From contig JANWXE010000148.1 in assembly GCA_025055385.1 (NCBI GenBank), positions 1-55,434 on the forward strand: 55,434 nucleotides of DNA. Direction: 5' to 3'. Position numbers and translations under genes: made by a program. The notes below the pieces were generated by a model, which searched no databases, was not told the DNA's origin, and saw only the letters and a list, made by a program, of their open reading frames with translations. Every line of letters starts with the position of its first letter. The stretch's first letter is position 1. Shown piece after piece: positions 39,708 through 49,306 of this stretch. Origin of the DNA: Burkholderiaceae bacterium (lineage in GTDB: Bacteria > Pseudomonadota > Gammaproteobacteria > Burkholderiales > Burkholderiaceae_F).

Positions 39708-39724
39708 CGGCACGGTTTCTGCTT
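39708..39724 (+). promoter_or_regulatory. Sigma-54 promoter of glnA
   Basis: CGGCACG-GTTT-CTGCT has the GG and GC dinucleotides spaced as required for -24/-12 recognition (GG at 39709, GC at 39721) and close fit to TGGCACG-N4-TTGCW. The start would be near 39733, about 68 bases before the glnA ATG. Together with the upstream NtrC sites and the downstream ntrBC genes, this makes nitrogen control of glnA nearly certain in outline. Confidence 0.78.
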
Positions 39725-39800
39725 GATCTGTGGGGCGAAGGCTTCACCCGCATGGGGCGGGTGAGTGGTTCAGCAACTTTGCGAGCGAGGAGATCGATCG

Positions 39801-41213
39801 ATGGCGACGGCCAAAGACGTGATGAAAATGATTAGCGACAACGAGGTGAAGTTCGTTGACCTGCGGTTTACGGATACCCGAGGCAAGGAGCAGCACGTCT
39901 CGGTGCCGGTCAAGGCGTTTACGGAAGAAAAGTTTGAGCACGGCCACGCCTTTGATGGCTCCTCGATTGCCGGCTGGAAAGGGATTGAGGCGTCCGACAT
40001 GCTGCTGATGCCGGATCCCAGCACCGCGCGCATGGACCCATTCCGCGAGGAAAACACGCTGATTTTGACCTGCGACGTGATCGAGCCGTCTACCGGCAAG
40101 GGCTATGAGCGCGATCCGCGATCGCTCGCTAAGCGTGCCGAGGCCTATCTGAAGTCCACCGGCCTGGGTGACACGGCCTATTTTGGCCCTGAACCCGAAT
40201 TTTTCATCTTCGACTCGGTGACCTGGAGCATCGACATGTCCGGTTGCTTCGTGAAGATTAAGTGTGAGGAGGCGCCCTGGTCCAGCGGCATTGATTATGA
40301 GGCGGGTAATCTCGCCCATCGCCCGGCGGTCAAAGGCGGCTATTTCCCTGTGCCTCCGACTGACTCGCTCCAGGACATTCGTTCTGAGATTGCGCTACTG
40401 TTGGAACAGCAGGGGGTCGAGGTCGAAGTGCACCATCATGAGGTGGCTGCACCGGGGCAGTGCGAAATCGGCACGAAGTTCAACACACTGGTGAAGCGCG
40501 CCGACTGGATGCAGATCCTGAAGTATACGGTCTGGAATGTCGCCGCAAGCTATGGCAAGACAGCCACCTTCATGCCGAAGCCGGTCGTTGGCGACAACGG
40601 TTCCGGCATGCACGTGCACCAGTCGGTGTGGAAAGACGGCGTGAACCTTTTTGCGGGCAACGGCTACGCGGGTCTGTCTGACTTTGCGCTCTACTACATT
40701 GGCGGAATTATTAAGCACGCAAAGGCGCTGAACGCCATTACCAATCCGAGCACCAACTCGTACAAGCGGCTCGTGCCGGGGTTTGAGGCGCCTATTAATC
40801 TTGCCTACTCGGCCCGCAATCGCTCAGCGGCATGCCGAATCCCTTATGTGGCGAATCCAAAAGGGCGGCGCGTCGAGGTGCGCTTCCCGGATCCGACTGC
40901 CAATCCTTACCTCGCGTTCGCGGCCATGCTGATGGCCGGGCTAGACGGGGTGCAGAACAAGATCCATCCAGGCGACCCGATGGACAAAAATCTATATGAC
41001 CTGCCGCCTGAGGAGGCAGCGAAGATTCCGCATCCGTGCGCATCCCTCGACGAGGCGCTGGAGGCGCTCGATAAGGACCGCGAGTTCCTTACTCGGGGTG
41101 GCGTCTTCACCAACGACATGATCGACGCCTACATTGCGCTAAAGATGGAGGAAGTCACGCGCTTCCGCATGACGACGCACCCGGTCGAATTTGACATGTA
41201 CTACTCGCTCTGA
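39801..41213 (+). CDS. glnA: Glutamine synthetase, type I
   Basis: Makes glutamine from glutamate, ammonia and ATP. The ATG at 39801 has GAGGAG upstream; the ORF track start at 39765 is earlier and lacks support. The 470-residue protein has [43 protein letters not shown], the ATP/metal segment [10 protein letters not shown]-type ([15 protein letters not shown]), the [27 protein letters not shown] loop and the adenylylation tyrosine in [20 protein letters not shown]. Control is expected through NtrC at the promoter and adenylylation by GlnE. A strong GC-rich hairpin follows at 41222. Confidence 0.98.
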   Translation: MATAKDVMKMISDNEVKFVDLRFTDTRGKEQHVSVPVKAFTEEKFEHGHAFDGSSIAGWKGIEASDMLLMPDPSTARMDPFREENTLILTCDVIEPSTGKGYERDPRSLAKRAEAYLKSTGLGDTAYFGPEPEFFIFDSVTWSIDMSGCFVKIKCEEAPWSSGIDYEAGNLAHRPAVKGGYFPVPPTDSLQDIRSEIALLLEQQGVEVEVHHHEVAAPGQCEIGTKFNTLVKRADWMQILKYTVWNVAASYGKTATFMPKPVVGDNGSGMHVHQSVWKDGVNLFAGNGYAGLSDFALYYIGGIIKHAKALNAITNPSTNSYKRLVPGFEAPINLAYSARNRSAACRIPYVANPKGRRVEVRFPDPTANPYLAFAAMLMAGLDGVQNKIHPGDPMDKNLYDLPPEEAAKIPHPCASLDEALEALDKDREFLTRGGVFTNDMIDAYIALKMEEVTRFRMTTHPVEFDMYYSL

Positions 41214-41221
41214 GCGCCAAG

Positions 41222-41247
41222 GCGGCCCGCGCGCCGGCGCGGGCCGC
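41222..41247 (+). terminator. GC-rich hairpin after glnA
   Basis: GCGGCCCGCGC (41222-41232) and GCGCGGGCCGC (41237-41247) form an eleven-pair perfect stem with a four-base loop, nine bases after the glnA stop. No T-run follows, so it may end glnA transcription partly or protect the message, allowing limited read-through to ntrBC. Confidence 0.55.
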
Positions 41248-41369
41248 TGCCCAGCTGCAGCCGCCTAAATAGCGGTGCTTTAAGCCGCCTGCTGGGGCGA
41301 TCGGCGGGATGTGGCGTGGTGTCGACGTGACGTACACTGAACCAGTCGTGGGTCCGAGCGGGAGTCGCG

Positions 41370-41861
41370 ATGAAACCGGGCGTATTGCCGTGGGGCGTTG
41401 CCGCGCTACTGGCGGGCGCGGCGCATGCACAAGGGGAAGCGATCTACAAGTGCGTCGATGCCGAGGGGCGGGCGACTTTCACGAATGTCGCCCCAGGCAA
41501 GGACTGTCGGCGTCTGGACATCGGCCCGATTACGACGGTTCCGGCACCCAAGCTGCCGGCCCGACCCGCCGCTGGCAGCGGCGAGCGTGTGCAGCCGGCC
41601 AGCTTCCCGCGCATCGATGCCGACGCGCAGCGGGTGCGCGACGTCGAGCGCCGGCGCATCTTGGAGGAGGAATTGCGCCTCGAAGAGGAGCGGCTTGCTC
41701 GGCTGCGCGCAGAATTCAACAACGGCGAGCCGGAACGGCGTGCCGACGAGCGCAACTACGCGCGCTACCTAGAGCGCGTGCAGAGGCTGCAGGAAGAAAT
41801 TCAGCGCGGCGAGAACAATATCGCGGCGTTGCGTCGCGAACTGTCGTTGCTGCGGCCATAG
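41370..41861 (+). CDS. DUF4124-domain exported protein with coiled-coil tail
   Basis: Function unknown. The 163-residue product has a signal peptide (MKPGVLPWGVAALLAGAAHAQG), then a DUF4124 domain (about 22-55: EAIYKCVDAEGRATFTNVAPGKDCRRLDIGP), whose YKCVD..G...FTN wording is typical. A Pro/Ala linker leads to a long charged helix likely to form a coiled coil (RVRDVERRRILEEELRLEEERLARLRAEF and NYARYLERVQRLQEEIQRGENNIAALRRELSLL). It is placed between glnA and ntrB, a location seen in related genomes. GGGAG lies five bases upstream of the ATG; TACACT at 41333-41338 is a possible -10. A second DUF4124 protein occurs at 45693. Confidence 0.82.
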   Translation: MKPGVLPWGVAALLAGAAHAQGEAIYKCVDAEGRATFTNVAPGKDCRRLDIGPITTVPAPKLPARPAAGSGERVQPASFPRIDADAQRVRDVERRRILEEELRLEEERLARLRAEFNNGEPERRADERNYARYLERVQRLQEEIQRGENNIAALRRELSLLRP

Positions 41862-41886
41862 CAAACTGCCCGCGCGGGGGGGCGCA

Positions 41887-42990
41887 ATGAGCAGCCTCCC
41901 AAGCGCCCCAACGAGCCGGTTCGTTGAGACCGAGGAGCCGGCCCGTTACGCCGGGCTTGAGCTACTGGCCACGGCTGTTTTATTGATCGATACGGACGCC
42001 AAGGTTGCCTTTGCCAACCAGTCGGCTGAACAGCTCTTCGAGGTATCGCGCCGCGCGCTGGTGGGTCAGCCCGTGCAGCGGTTGTTCGTCGATGCCGGGG
42101 CGATCGACCGCCTGCTGACGGCGGCGCGCGCCAATGATCTGGGCCAACGCAAGCAGGTACTTGAGCTGCGACGGCCTCTTAAAGAGCCCCTGCCTGTGCA
42201 GGCGGTCGCAAGCGCGCTGTACGACCAGGAACACCCGCTAGCGCTGGAATTAACCGAGATTGAGCGCCAGCTGAAGGTCTCGCGCGAGGAGCACTGGCTC
42301 GACCTTTCAGAAGCGAGCCGTCATTTGCTGCGTAACCTCGCGCATGAGATCAAAAACCCGCTCGGCGGCATCCGCGGCGCGGCGCAACTGCTGGAGCGCG
42401 AACTGCCCGGTCGTGAGCAACGCGAATACACGCGCGTGATCATCGACGAAGCAGACCGCCTGCAGGCGCTGGTTGACCGACTATTAGCGCCGCACCGCAG
42501 CCCGCGGGTCGTGGCGCAGTTCAATATCCACGAGGTAACAGAGCGGGTGCGCGCGGTGATCCTCGCGGAGTTTCCGCGCGGGCTGACCATTGAGCGCGAC
42601 TATGACGCCTCGGTGCCTGACCTGCGCGGCGACCGCGAGCAACTCATTCAGGCGTTGCTGAACATCGTACGCAACGCAGCTCAGGCGCTGACCGACCGGA
42701 TAGCCGCTGGCGACGCCAAGATCGTTCTCACCACGCGCGTGGCGCGCAACGTCACCATCGCGCGCCGCCGCCATCGCCTGGCACTGGACTTGCACGTGAT
42801 CGACAACGGGCCGGGGATTCCGAGTGAGCTGCAGCCGCATATTTTTTACCCGCTCGTTTCCGGGCGCACTGGCGGCAGCGGCCTCGGTTTGACGCTGGCG
42901 CAGACCTACGTGCAGCAGAACGAGGGCATGGTGGAATTCGAAAGCCGTCCGGGTCGTACCGATTTTCGCATCCTACTGCCGCTGCCCTAG
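41887..42990 (+). CDS. ntrB: Nitrogen regulation sensor kinase NtrB (GlnL)
   Basis: Cytoplasmic kinase/phosphatase for NtrC, controlled by PII protein. The 367-residue protein has an N-terminal PAS domain (about 18-120: AGLELLATAVLLIDTDAKVAFANQSAEQLFEVS), a HisKA motif with phosphoacceptor His in HLLRNLAHEIKNPLGGIRGAAQLL (about residue 152), and HATPase motifs NIVRNAAQAL, VIDNGPGIPSELQPHIFYPLVSGRTGGSGLGLTLAQTYV. No membrane helix is present, as expected for NtrB. It is followed by ntrC after 29 bases. Confidence 0.96.
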   Translation: MSSLPSAPTSRFVETEEPARYAGLELLATAVLLIDTDAKVAFANQSAEQLFEVSRRALVGQPVQRLFVDAGAIDRLLTAARANDLGQRKQVLELRRPLKEPLPVQAVASALYDQEHPLALELTEIERQLKVSREEHWLDLSEASRHLLRNLAHEIKNPLGGIRGAAQLLERELPGREQREYTRVIIDEADRLQALVDRLLAPHRSPRVVAQFNIHEVTERVRAVILAEFPRGLTIERDYDASVPDLRGDREQLIQALLNIVRNAAQALTDRIAAGDAKIVLTTRVARNVTIARRRHRLALDLHVIDNGPGIPSELQPHIFYPLVSGRTGGSGLGLTLAQTYVQQNEGMVEFESRPGRTDFRILLPLP

Positions 42991-43019
42991 GCGAGGAGGG
43001 GAGCAAGGGAGGAGCCGAA

Positions 43020-44519
43020 GTGAGCGAAACCACGCTGGTGCCGGCAAGCCCATCGGCGGCGACAGCTGGCGGGTCATCTGCGACAAGGGCGGTGTGGATC
43101 GTTGATGACGACCGCTCAATCCGCTGGGTGTTGGAGAAAGCGTTGTCTCGGGAGGGTATCCCGTGCCGATCCTTCGGTGCCGCCGCCGACGTGCTGGCGG
43201 CGCTGGCACGCGAAAGCCCGCGCGTGCTGGTCTCCGACATCCGTATGCCGGGCACTGACGGACTGGAGCTGCTGCGCACGGTAAAGGCGCGGCTGCCGCA
43301 GCTGCCGGTCATCATCATGACGGCCTTCTCAGACCTGGAGAGCGCGGTGGCCGCCTTTCAGGGCGGCGCCTTTGAATATTTACCTAAACCGTTCGACATC
43401 GACCGGGCCTTGGAGCTAATCCGCCGTGCGCTCGACGAAGGCGAGCGCGAGACGACGCGCGACGAAGCCCCGCTGCAGGCGCCTGAGATCATCGGTCAGG
43501 CTGCGGCCATGCAAGAGGTGTTCCGCGCCATTGGCCGGCTGGCGCAATCCAACGTCACGGTTTTGATTACCGGTGAATCTGGCACTGGCAAAGAAGTCGT
43601 CGCCCGTGCCTTACATCGCCACAGCGCGCGCGCGGCGCGCCCGTTCATCGCGCTGAACATGGCCGCAATCCCACGCGATCTGCTGGAGTCGGAACTCTTC
43701 GGTCACGAGCGCGGCGCCTTCACAGGCGCCCAGGCGTTGCGGCGCGGCCGCTTCGAACAGGCCGAGGGCGGCACGCTGTTCCTGGATGAGATCGGCGACA
43801 TGCCCGCCGAGCTACAGACGAGGCTGCTGCGTGTGCTCTCTGACGGTCATTTTTACCGCGTCGGCGGGCACGAACCGATTCGTGCGGATGTGCGCGTGAT
43901 TGCGGCCACGCACCAGAACTTGGAAGAACGCGTGCGGCAGGGGCTGTTTCGCGAGGACCTGTACCACCGCCTGAACGTGATCCGCCTGCGGTTGCCGCCG
44001 CTGCGCGAAAGACGCGAAGACATTCCTTTGTTGGCGCGGCACTTTCTGGCTGCCAGCGCGCGCGAACTGGGTGTAGAGCCGAAGCGGCTCTCTGAGGAGG
44101 CGCTTGCGTTCATCCAGCAGTTGCCGTTTCCCGGCAATGTAAGGCAGCTTGAGAACCTGTGCCGGTGGCTGACGGTGCTCGCGCCGGGGCAGGTGGTCAA
44201 AGTGGAAGACCTGCCCGTGGAGCTGCGCACCGCCGGCGGCGAGGAGCCGGCCACCGGCTCGCCAGCGCCCGTATCCTCGGCGCGGGTGCCTGCGCCAGTA
44301 GATCGAGATTGGCGTGCCCTGCTGGTGGAGGAAGTGGAGCGCCGCCTCGCCGCCGGCCAGCGTGAGGTGATGGTGGCGCTGACGCGCGATTTCGAGGCAG
44401 CGTTGATCCGCACCGCACTAAAGCACACGCATGGCCGACGCATTGAGGCGGCGCACAAGCTTGGCCTTGGACGCAACACGATCACGCGCAAAATCCAAGA
44501 GCTCGGCCTCGAGGATTAA
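43020..44519 (+). CDS. ntrC: Nitrogen regulation response regulator NtrC (GlnG)
   Basis: Sigma-54-dependent activator phosphorylated by NtrB. The 499-residue protein starts with GTG after GGAGG. It has an N-terminal unstructured stretch of about 23 residues, a receiver domain (about 25-140; acceptor Asp in [14 protein letters not shown]), an AAA+ domain (about 160-390) with Walker [16 protein letters not shown], the sigma-54 contact loop [31 protein letters not shown], and a C-terminal Fis-type helix-turn-helix ([39 protein letters not shown]). The NtrC sites upstream of glnA in this window are its likely targets. A terminator follows at 44528. Confidence 0.97.
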   Translation: MSETTLVPASPSAATAGGSSATRAVWIVDDDRSIRWVLEKALSREGIPCRSFGAAADVLAALARESPRVLVSDIRMPGTDGLELLRTVKARLPQLPVIIMTAFSDLESAVAAFQGGAFEYLPKPFDIDRALELIRRALDEGERETTRDEAPLQAPEIIGQAAAMQEVFRAIGRLAQSNVTVLITGESGTGKEVVARALHRHSARAARPFIALNMAAIPRDLLESELFGHERGAFTGAQALRRGRFEQAEGGTLFLDEIGDMPAELQTRLLRVLSDGHFYRVGGHEPIRADVRVIAATHQNLEERVRQGLFREDLYHRLNVIRLRLPPLRERREDIPLLARHFLAASARELGVEPKRLSEEALAFIQQLPFPGNVRQLENLCRWLTVLAPGQVVKVEDLPVELRTAGGEEPATGSPAPVSSARVPAPVDRDWRALLVEEVERRLAAGQREVMVALTRDFEAALIRTALKHTHGRRIEAAHKLGLGRNTITRKIQELGLED

Positions 44520-44527
44520 GGCGCGAT

Positions 44528-44556
44528 GGCCGCTGCCTCGCCGCAGCGGCCCCTTT
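44528..44556 (+). terminator. Intrinsic terminator after ntrC
   Basis: GGCCGCTGC (44528-44536) and GCAGCGGCC (44543-44551) form a nine-pair perfect stem with a six-base loop, followed by CCTTT. It lies eight bases after the ntrC stop. Confidence 0.75.
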
Positions 44557-44845
44557 GGTCGTGTATCTGCGCGAACGTCTGACGCGGCTGGCCCAGCCGT
44601 CAAAGGAGCGGTTGATCCACTGAGGCTGGACGCTAAGGATTGCCTGAAACCGTGGTCGGCAGCACGCTGGCGGCTGGAGGACCGGCGTTCCGCGCGGCTG
44701 GTCGTCGGTCTGTGTGTCTGCGCGCCGTTCTAGAGCCTGCCGCTTGCCTGGCCAGGGCGGCGCGCGGCAGCGGCTGCTGGCTTGCTTGCTGTGGCACGGC
44801 TGGCTGCGTTTATGTTGCAGGGTCAGGCCGCGCCGCGTGATGCTG
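44557..44845. other. Gene-free stretch between ntrC terminator and xth
   Basis: About 290 bases between convergent genes. The small ORFs here overlap each other and have no motif. I see no RNA gene, repeat or promoter that I can support. Confidence 0.4.
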
Positions 44846-45625
44846 TCAAAGCGACAGCGTAGCAATGACCGGCGCGTGATCGCTTGGCTGTTCACAGCCG
44901 CGCAGCGCCACGTCAATCGTGCAGGCACTGCACTGCGCCGCTAAGCTCGGCGATAACAAAATGTGATCGATGCGCAGACCCCATTGGCGGCGAAACGCCA
45001 GGTTGCGATAGTCCCACCAGGTGTAGCTGCGCTCGGGCTGCTCGAACAGTCGGAACGCGTCTTTCAGACCGAGGTCAAGCAAGGCACGGAAGGCAGCACG
45101 TTCCGGCTCGGAGAACAGAACCTGACCGTCCCAGCGCACCGGATCATGCACATCGCGTGCTTCGGGGGCGATGTTAAAGTCGCCTGCCAGTGCGAGTTGA
45201 TCGTGCCGCGCCAGTTCGCCGCGCAGCCAGTGCGCTAACGCTTCGAGCCACTTCAGCTTGTATGCGTACTTGTCGCTGTCCACGCTTTGGCCGTTCGGCA
45301 CGTAGGCGCAGACCACGCGCAGACCGTCGAAGCTGGCTGCCAGCAGCCGCCGTTGCTCGTCCGGGAAGTTCGGCAAGTTAACCTGAATGTCAGCCGGCTC
45401 AGTGGGAAGCCGTGACAGAATGGCTACGCCGTTGTACGTTTTCTGCCCAGCAAATACGCTGCGGTAGCCGGCCGCCTGCAGCTCGGGGACCGGAAAGCGG
45501 TCGTCCGGCAGCTTCGTTTCCTGCAAGCAGACGATGTCGAGCTGCCGTTGCGCAAGCCACCGCAGCAGGTGCGGCAGCCGCACTTTCAACGAATTGACAT
45601 TCCAGGTAGCCAGCGCAAGCGTCAT
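44846..45625 (-). CDS. xth: Exodeoxyribonuclease III (AP endonuclease family)
   Basis: Apurinic endonuclease and 3'-5' exonuclease of base excision repair. The 259-residue protein has the ExoIII/EEP motifs: [16 protein letters not shown] (metal-binding Asn), [11 protein letters not shown] (catalytic Glu), [25 protein letters not shown] (Asp/Asn pair), [18 protein letters not shown] and LRIDHILLS, and the terminal [14 protein letters not shown] (catalytic Asp-His). All catalytic residues are present. It is the last gene of a long minus-strand run, 67 bases after the DUF4124-glutaredoxin gene. No strong ribosome site is seen. Confidence 0.95.
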   Translation of the reverse strand: MTLALATWNVNSLKVRLPHLLRWLAQRQLDIVCLQETKLPDDRFPVPELQAAGYRSVFAGQKTYNGVAILSRLPTEPADIQVNLPNFPDEQRRLLAASFDGLRVVCAYVPNGQSVDSDKYAYKLKWLEALAHWLRGELARHDQLALAGDFNIAPEARDVHDPVRWDGQVLFSEPERAAFRALLDLGLKDAFRLFEQPERSYTWWDYRNLAFRRQWGLRIDHILLSPSLAAQCSACTIDVALRGCEQPSDHAPVIATLSL

Positions 45626-45692
45626 CGCACAGCAGGCAGCTGGTCAGCGCTGAAGCGCGCGATGCGGGCGCGGCAGCCGCGCGCGCTGCATT

Positions 45693-46250
45693 TCAGTTTC
45701 CCCTCTCTGGGGCACTTGGCGCGGTTAATGCCGGGCGCTGCGGCGCGAGCGGCTGTGGCGCTGGCTGCTGCCAGGTACGAGGCAACTGTGAGGCGCGCGG
45801 ATAACCGGCAGCATCCAGCAACGCGTGCCAGGCGCCCGCTTCGAATTCTCGCTGGACCTGACGCCCAACGGTGAGCACGGGCAGCCGCTTGCCGTACCCG
45901 AGTTTTTCGAGCGCTTCGGCATCCTGTACCGTTGTAACGGTGCGCTCCGTGAACGGAATGCCGCGGGCGATGAGTAGTGCGCGCGCGGCCTCGCAGGGCG
46001 CGCAGCTGGCGGTCGTATACAAAGTGACCGGGAAATCGCGCACCGCGCGGCGCAGTTCGTACGGCAGCGCTGCGAGGGCGTCGCTTTCCCCGCTGGCAGC
46101 GCGCGCATCGATCTTTTGCACGTTGCGTGCCTCGCGTGGCGGGTTATCACCGTAGACGGTGCGACCGTCGGCGTCGAGCCACTTATATTGCGCGCTCGCG
46201 CACGCCGGCATCAGGACCAGTGCCAGCAGCTTCCTGGGCCAAGCCTTCAT
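45693..46250 (-). CDS. Exported DUF4124-glutaredoxin-like fusion protein
   Basis: Predicted periplasmic thiol protein. I start it at the ATG at 46250 with GGGAG eight bases upstream; the ORF track start is inside prlC. The 185-residue protein has a signal peptide (MKAWPRKLLALVLMPACASA), a DUF4124 domain (QYKWLDADGRTVYGDNPPREARNVQKID, about 21-48), and a glutaredoxin-like domain (about 70-145) with VTLYTTASCAPCEAARALLIARGIPFTERTV: the CAPC active site with both cysteines, and LPVLTVG, the cis-Pro loop. The tail is Pro/Gln-rich. A role in cell-envelope thiol exchange is inferred from the domain order. Substrates are unknown. Confidence 0.86.
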   Translation of the reverse strand: MKAWPRKLLALVLMPACASAQYKWLDADGRTVYGDNPPREARNVQKIDARAASGESDALAALPYELRRAVRDFPVTLYTTASCAPCEAARALLIARGIPFTERTVTTVQDAEALEKLGYGKRLPVLTVGRQVQREFEAGAWHALLDAAGYPRASQLPRTWQQPAPQPLAPQRPALTAPSAPERGN

Positions 46251-46284
46251 TGTTGGTACTCCCCTCTGAGGCGTTCGGCCCCGC

Positions 46285-48339
46285 TCATGCCGCCATGCCG
46301 TGGTGTCGTAGCAGGGCGTCGATGCGCGGTGCCCGGCCGCGGAACGCAATAAAGGAGTCGATGGCCGGGCGGCTACCACCGACGGCCAGGATCTCATCGC
46401 GGAAGCGCGCGCCGATGCGGGCATCGAGCACTTGGCCAGACTCCTCGAATGCGGCATAGCAATCGGCGGACAGGACCTCTGCCCACTTGTAGCTGTAGTA
46501 GCCTGCCGCATAGCCGCCCGAGAAGATGTGCGTGAAGGAATGCGCACTGCGGACATAATCTGGCGTGGGGGCTACCGACACTTCGCGGCGGACCTCGTCG
46601 GCCAGCCGCTGCAGATCGGCCTCGGTGGCCTGCGTCGGATCGAAGTCTGTATGCAGCCGCATGTCGAACAGGCCGAATTCGATTTGCCGCATCATCTGGA
46701 AGCCACTTTGGAAGTTTCTGGCCGCGATCATGCGATCGTACAGCGCACGCGGCAGCGGGCGGCCGTCCTCGACATGCGCCGTCAGGAACTGCAGGACTTC
46801 CCATTCCCAGGCAAAGTTCTCGAAGAACTGGCTAGGCAGTTCAACCGCATCCCATTCGACCCCGTGCAAGCCGGAAACGCCCAGTTCATCCACTTGTGTG
46901 AGCAGGTGATGCAGACCGTGACCAAACTCGTGGAATAGCGTGAGCACTTCGTCATGCGTTAACAGCGCAGGTTTGTCGCCGACCGGGCGCGAAAAGTTGC
47001 AGGTGAGGAAAGACACCGGCGTTTGGACCATCTCGCGGATCCGGCGCCGGGCGCGTGCATCGTCTTGCCAGGCGCCGCCCTGCTTGTGGTCGCGTGCATA
47101 CAGATCGAGGTAGAACTGGCCAAGCAGCTGTCCGCCACGAGTCTCAATGCGGTATAGACGTACGTCGGGGTGCCAGACCGGACCGCGGTCGGGCTGGATG
47201 GTGACCGAAAACAGCGTCTCGATGACCTTGAACAGGCCGGCGAGCACCTGCGGCTCGGGAAAATATGACTTTAACTCCTGTTCGGAGTAGGCGTACCGGG
47301 CTTCGCGCAGCTTCTCGCTCGCATACGCGATATCCCAAGCCTGCAAGTCGCGAATACCGAGCTCAGCCGCTGCGAAGTCGCGCAACTCCGCTATATCGCG
47401 CTCGGCGTACGGGCGCGCACGTTGCGCGAGGTCGCGCAAGAACGCGAGGACTGTAGCTGGGCTGTCGGCCATCTTCGTGGCAAGTGATAGTTCGGCGTAA
47501 TTAGCGAAACCGAGCAGATGTGCTGCCTCGCGGCGCAACCGCAACAATTCCAAGATCACCGCGGTGTTGTCCCACTGTGGATCACCGAGGTCGCTGGCGC
47601 GTGTGTGGTAGGCGCGGTGCAGTCGGGCGCGCAGCGTTCGGTTCGCCGCGTATTGCATCGCCGGGATGTAGCTCGGGTACTGTAGCGTAAGCTTGTAGCC
47701 GGATCGGCCATCGGCTGCGGCGGCGTCGCGGTACTGCTGCAGAACGTCCTCGGGTATGCCATCGAGCTGGGTGCGCTCTTCTATGTAGAGCGCGAAAGCC
47801 TGCGTTGCGTCAAGGACATTTTCGGCAAAGCGTGTCGACAACTGTGCGGCCCGCTCGCGCACTTCCTTGAGACGGACTTTTTGCGCCGGGGGCAGTTCGG
47901 CTCCGCCGAGCCGGAAATCGCGCAGCTCGTTTTCGATCACCTTGCGCCGGGCTGCTGACCACGCTGTAAATTCCGGACTGGCGGCAAGCGCCTTGTACTT
48001 GACGTATAGCGCTTCGTTCTGCGCGAGTTCAGTGTAGAAGGCCGTGACCTTGGGCAGGTTCGCGTTATACGCCGCGCGTAGCTCTGGCGTGTCAACCACG
48101 GCATTCAAGTGCGCGACACTGGACCAGGCGCGGGATAGGCGGTCAATAGCGTCATCCAGTGGCTCGACCACTGCCTCCCAAGTGGCCGGTGTGCGCGGAT
48201 CGGTGACGCGGGCCACTGCCGCGCGGCAGTCGGCCAGCAGCGTCTCAATGGCGGGTGTGATGTGCGCGGGCCGGATCGCGTCGAAGCGAGCCAGGCCGCT
48301 GAAATCAAGCAGCGGATTGGGGTTGCGATCAAAGGGCAT
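46285..48339 (-). CDS. prlC: Oligopeptidase A (M3 family zinc metallopeptidase)
   Basis: Cytoplasmic peptidase that degrades short peptides, including cleaved signal peptides. The 684-residue protein starts MPFDRNPNPLLDFSGLARFDAIRPAHITPAI, the family's usual opening. The zinc-binding HEXXH is in LTLFHEFGHGLHHLLTQ, with the third ligand Glu in GVEWDAVELPSQFFENFAWE. FTHIFSGGYAAGYYSYKWAEVLSADCYAAFEE is the substrate-binding Gly/Tyr loop. The length is typical of OpdA. It lies between folD and the glutaredoxin-like gene with gaps of about 30 bases, so a shared transcript is likely. Confidence 0.96.
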   Translation of the reverse strand: MPFDRNPNPLLDFSGLARFDAIRPAHITPAIETLLADCRAAVARVTDPRTPATWEAVVEPLDDAIDRLSRAWSSVAHLNAVVDTPELRAAYNANLPKVTAFYTELAQNEALYVKYKALAASPEFTAWSAARRKVIENELRDFRLGGAELPPAQKVRLKEVRERAAQLSTRFAENVLDATQAFALYIEERTQLDGIPEDVLQQYRDAAAADGRSGYKLTLQYPSYIPAMQYAANRTLRARLHRAYHTRASDLGDPQWDNTAVILELLRLRREAAHLLGFANYAELSLATKMADSPATVLAFLRDLAQRARPYAERDIAELRDFAAAELGIRDLQAWDIAYASEKLREARYAYSEQELKSYFPEPQVLAGLFKVIETLFSVTIQPDRGPVWHPDVRLYRIETRGGQLLGQFYLDLYARDHKQGGAWQDDARARRRIREMVQTPVSFLTCNFSRPVGDKPALLTHDEVLTLFHEFGHGLHHLLTQVDELGVSGLHGVEWDAVELPSQFFENFAWEWEVLQFLTAHVEDGRPLPRALYDRMIAARNFQSGFQMMRQIEFGLFDMRLHTDFDPTQATEADLQRLADEVRREVSVAPTPDYVRSAHSFTHIFSGGYAAGYYSYKWAEVLSADCYAAFEESGQVLDARIGARFRDEILAVGGSRPAIDSFIAFRGRAPRIDALLRHHGMAA

Positions 48340-48366
48340 CGGTTAAACAAAAGAGAATCGGTTAAA

Positions 48367-49254
48367 TCAGTCTGACGCGGACTGCACACCGCGGCCACGC
48401 GCGGCGTCAACCGCTAATTCGGCTGCCCGCACGGTATTGTGCAGAAGCATCGCGATCGTCATGGGACCGACGCCGCCCGGCACGGGGGAGAGAGCGCCCG
48501 CGACATGACGGACCTGATCAAAATCGACATCACCGACAACGCGGCCATCGGGCGTGCGGTGGATGCCGACGTCAATGACGACCGCGCCCGGTTTGACCAT
48601 GTCGGCGGTGACCAGACCGCGCCGGCCGGCCGCGGCGATGAGGATGTCGGCTTGCCGTGTGATGGCGGACAGATCAGGTGTGCGCGAATGGCACAACGTG
48701 ACCGTGGCATCGGCCGCGAGCAACAACATCGCCATCGGCCGGCCCACCATGATCGAGCGGCCAATGACGACTGCGTGTTGACCCGCGGGGTTACAGCCGG
48801 CGGCTTCAAGCATGCGCATGACACCGGCCGGTGTACAAGAAGGTAACTGCGGCCGCCCGAGCAGCAGCAATCCCGCGTTTTCTGGATGCAGGCCGTCGAC
48901 ATCCTTGCGCGGGTCGATTGATTCGATGACGCGTTGAGCATCAAACGGCGGCGGCAGCGGCAACTGCACAAGAATCCCGTGCACGTTGATATCCGCATTC
49001 CATGCGCGGATGCGTGCCAGCAGCTCCTGTTGCGTGACGGTCGCTGGCAGATGAATCGCGTACGAACGGATGCCTGTTTCTTCGCACGCCTTGATCTTGT
49101 TGCGTACGTAGATGGCCGAGGCAGGGTCGTCGCCGACCAACATGACGGCCAGCCCTGGCGTAATACCGCGCGCGGTCAGTGCGGCGACGCGCGCGGCAAG
49201 TTCGCTACGAACCTGCGCAGCAAGCGCCTTGCCGTCGATTAAGCGGGCAGACAT
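48367..49254 (-). CDS. folD: Methylenetetrahydrofolate dehydrogenase/cyclohydrolase FolD
   Basis: Bifunctional folate enzyme that interconverts methylene-, methenyl- and 10-formyl-tetrahydrofolate. The ATG at 49254 ([23 protein letters not shown]) fits the family; the ORF track start at 49326 would overlap the response regulator gene. The 295-residue protein has [29 protein letters not shown] (catalytic Tyr-Lys), [25 protein letters not shown], and the NADP-binding [50 protein letters not shown] closes the domain. It lies between the two-component genes and prlC. Confidence 0.96.
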   Translation of the reverse strand: MSARLIDGKALAAQVRSELAARVAALTARGITPGLAVMLVGDDPASAIYVRNKIKACEETGIRSYAIHLPATVTQQELLARIRAWNADINVHGILVQLPLPPPFDAQRVIESIDPRKDVDGLHPENAGLLLLGRPQLPSCTPAGVMRMLEAAGCNPAGQHAVVIGRSIMVGRPMAMLLLAADATVTLCHSRTPDLSAITRQADILIAAAGRRGLVTADMVKPGAVVIDVGIHRTPDGRVVGDVDFDQVRHVAGALSPVPGGVGPMTIAMLLHNTVRAAELAVDAARGRGVQSASD

Positions 49255-49306
49255 AGGAAAACGCAGAGACGTCGGGCGCGCGGATTGTACGTGTCGCCTG
49301 CCAGCC

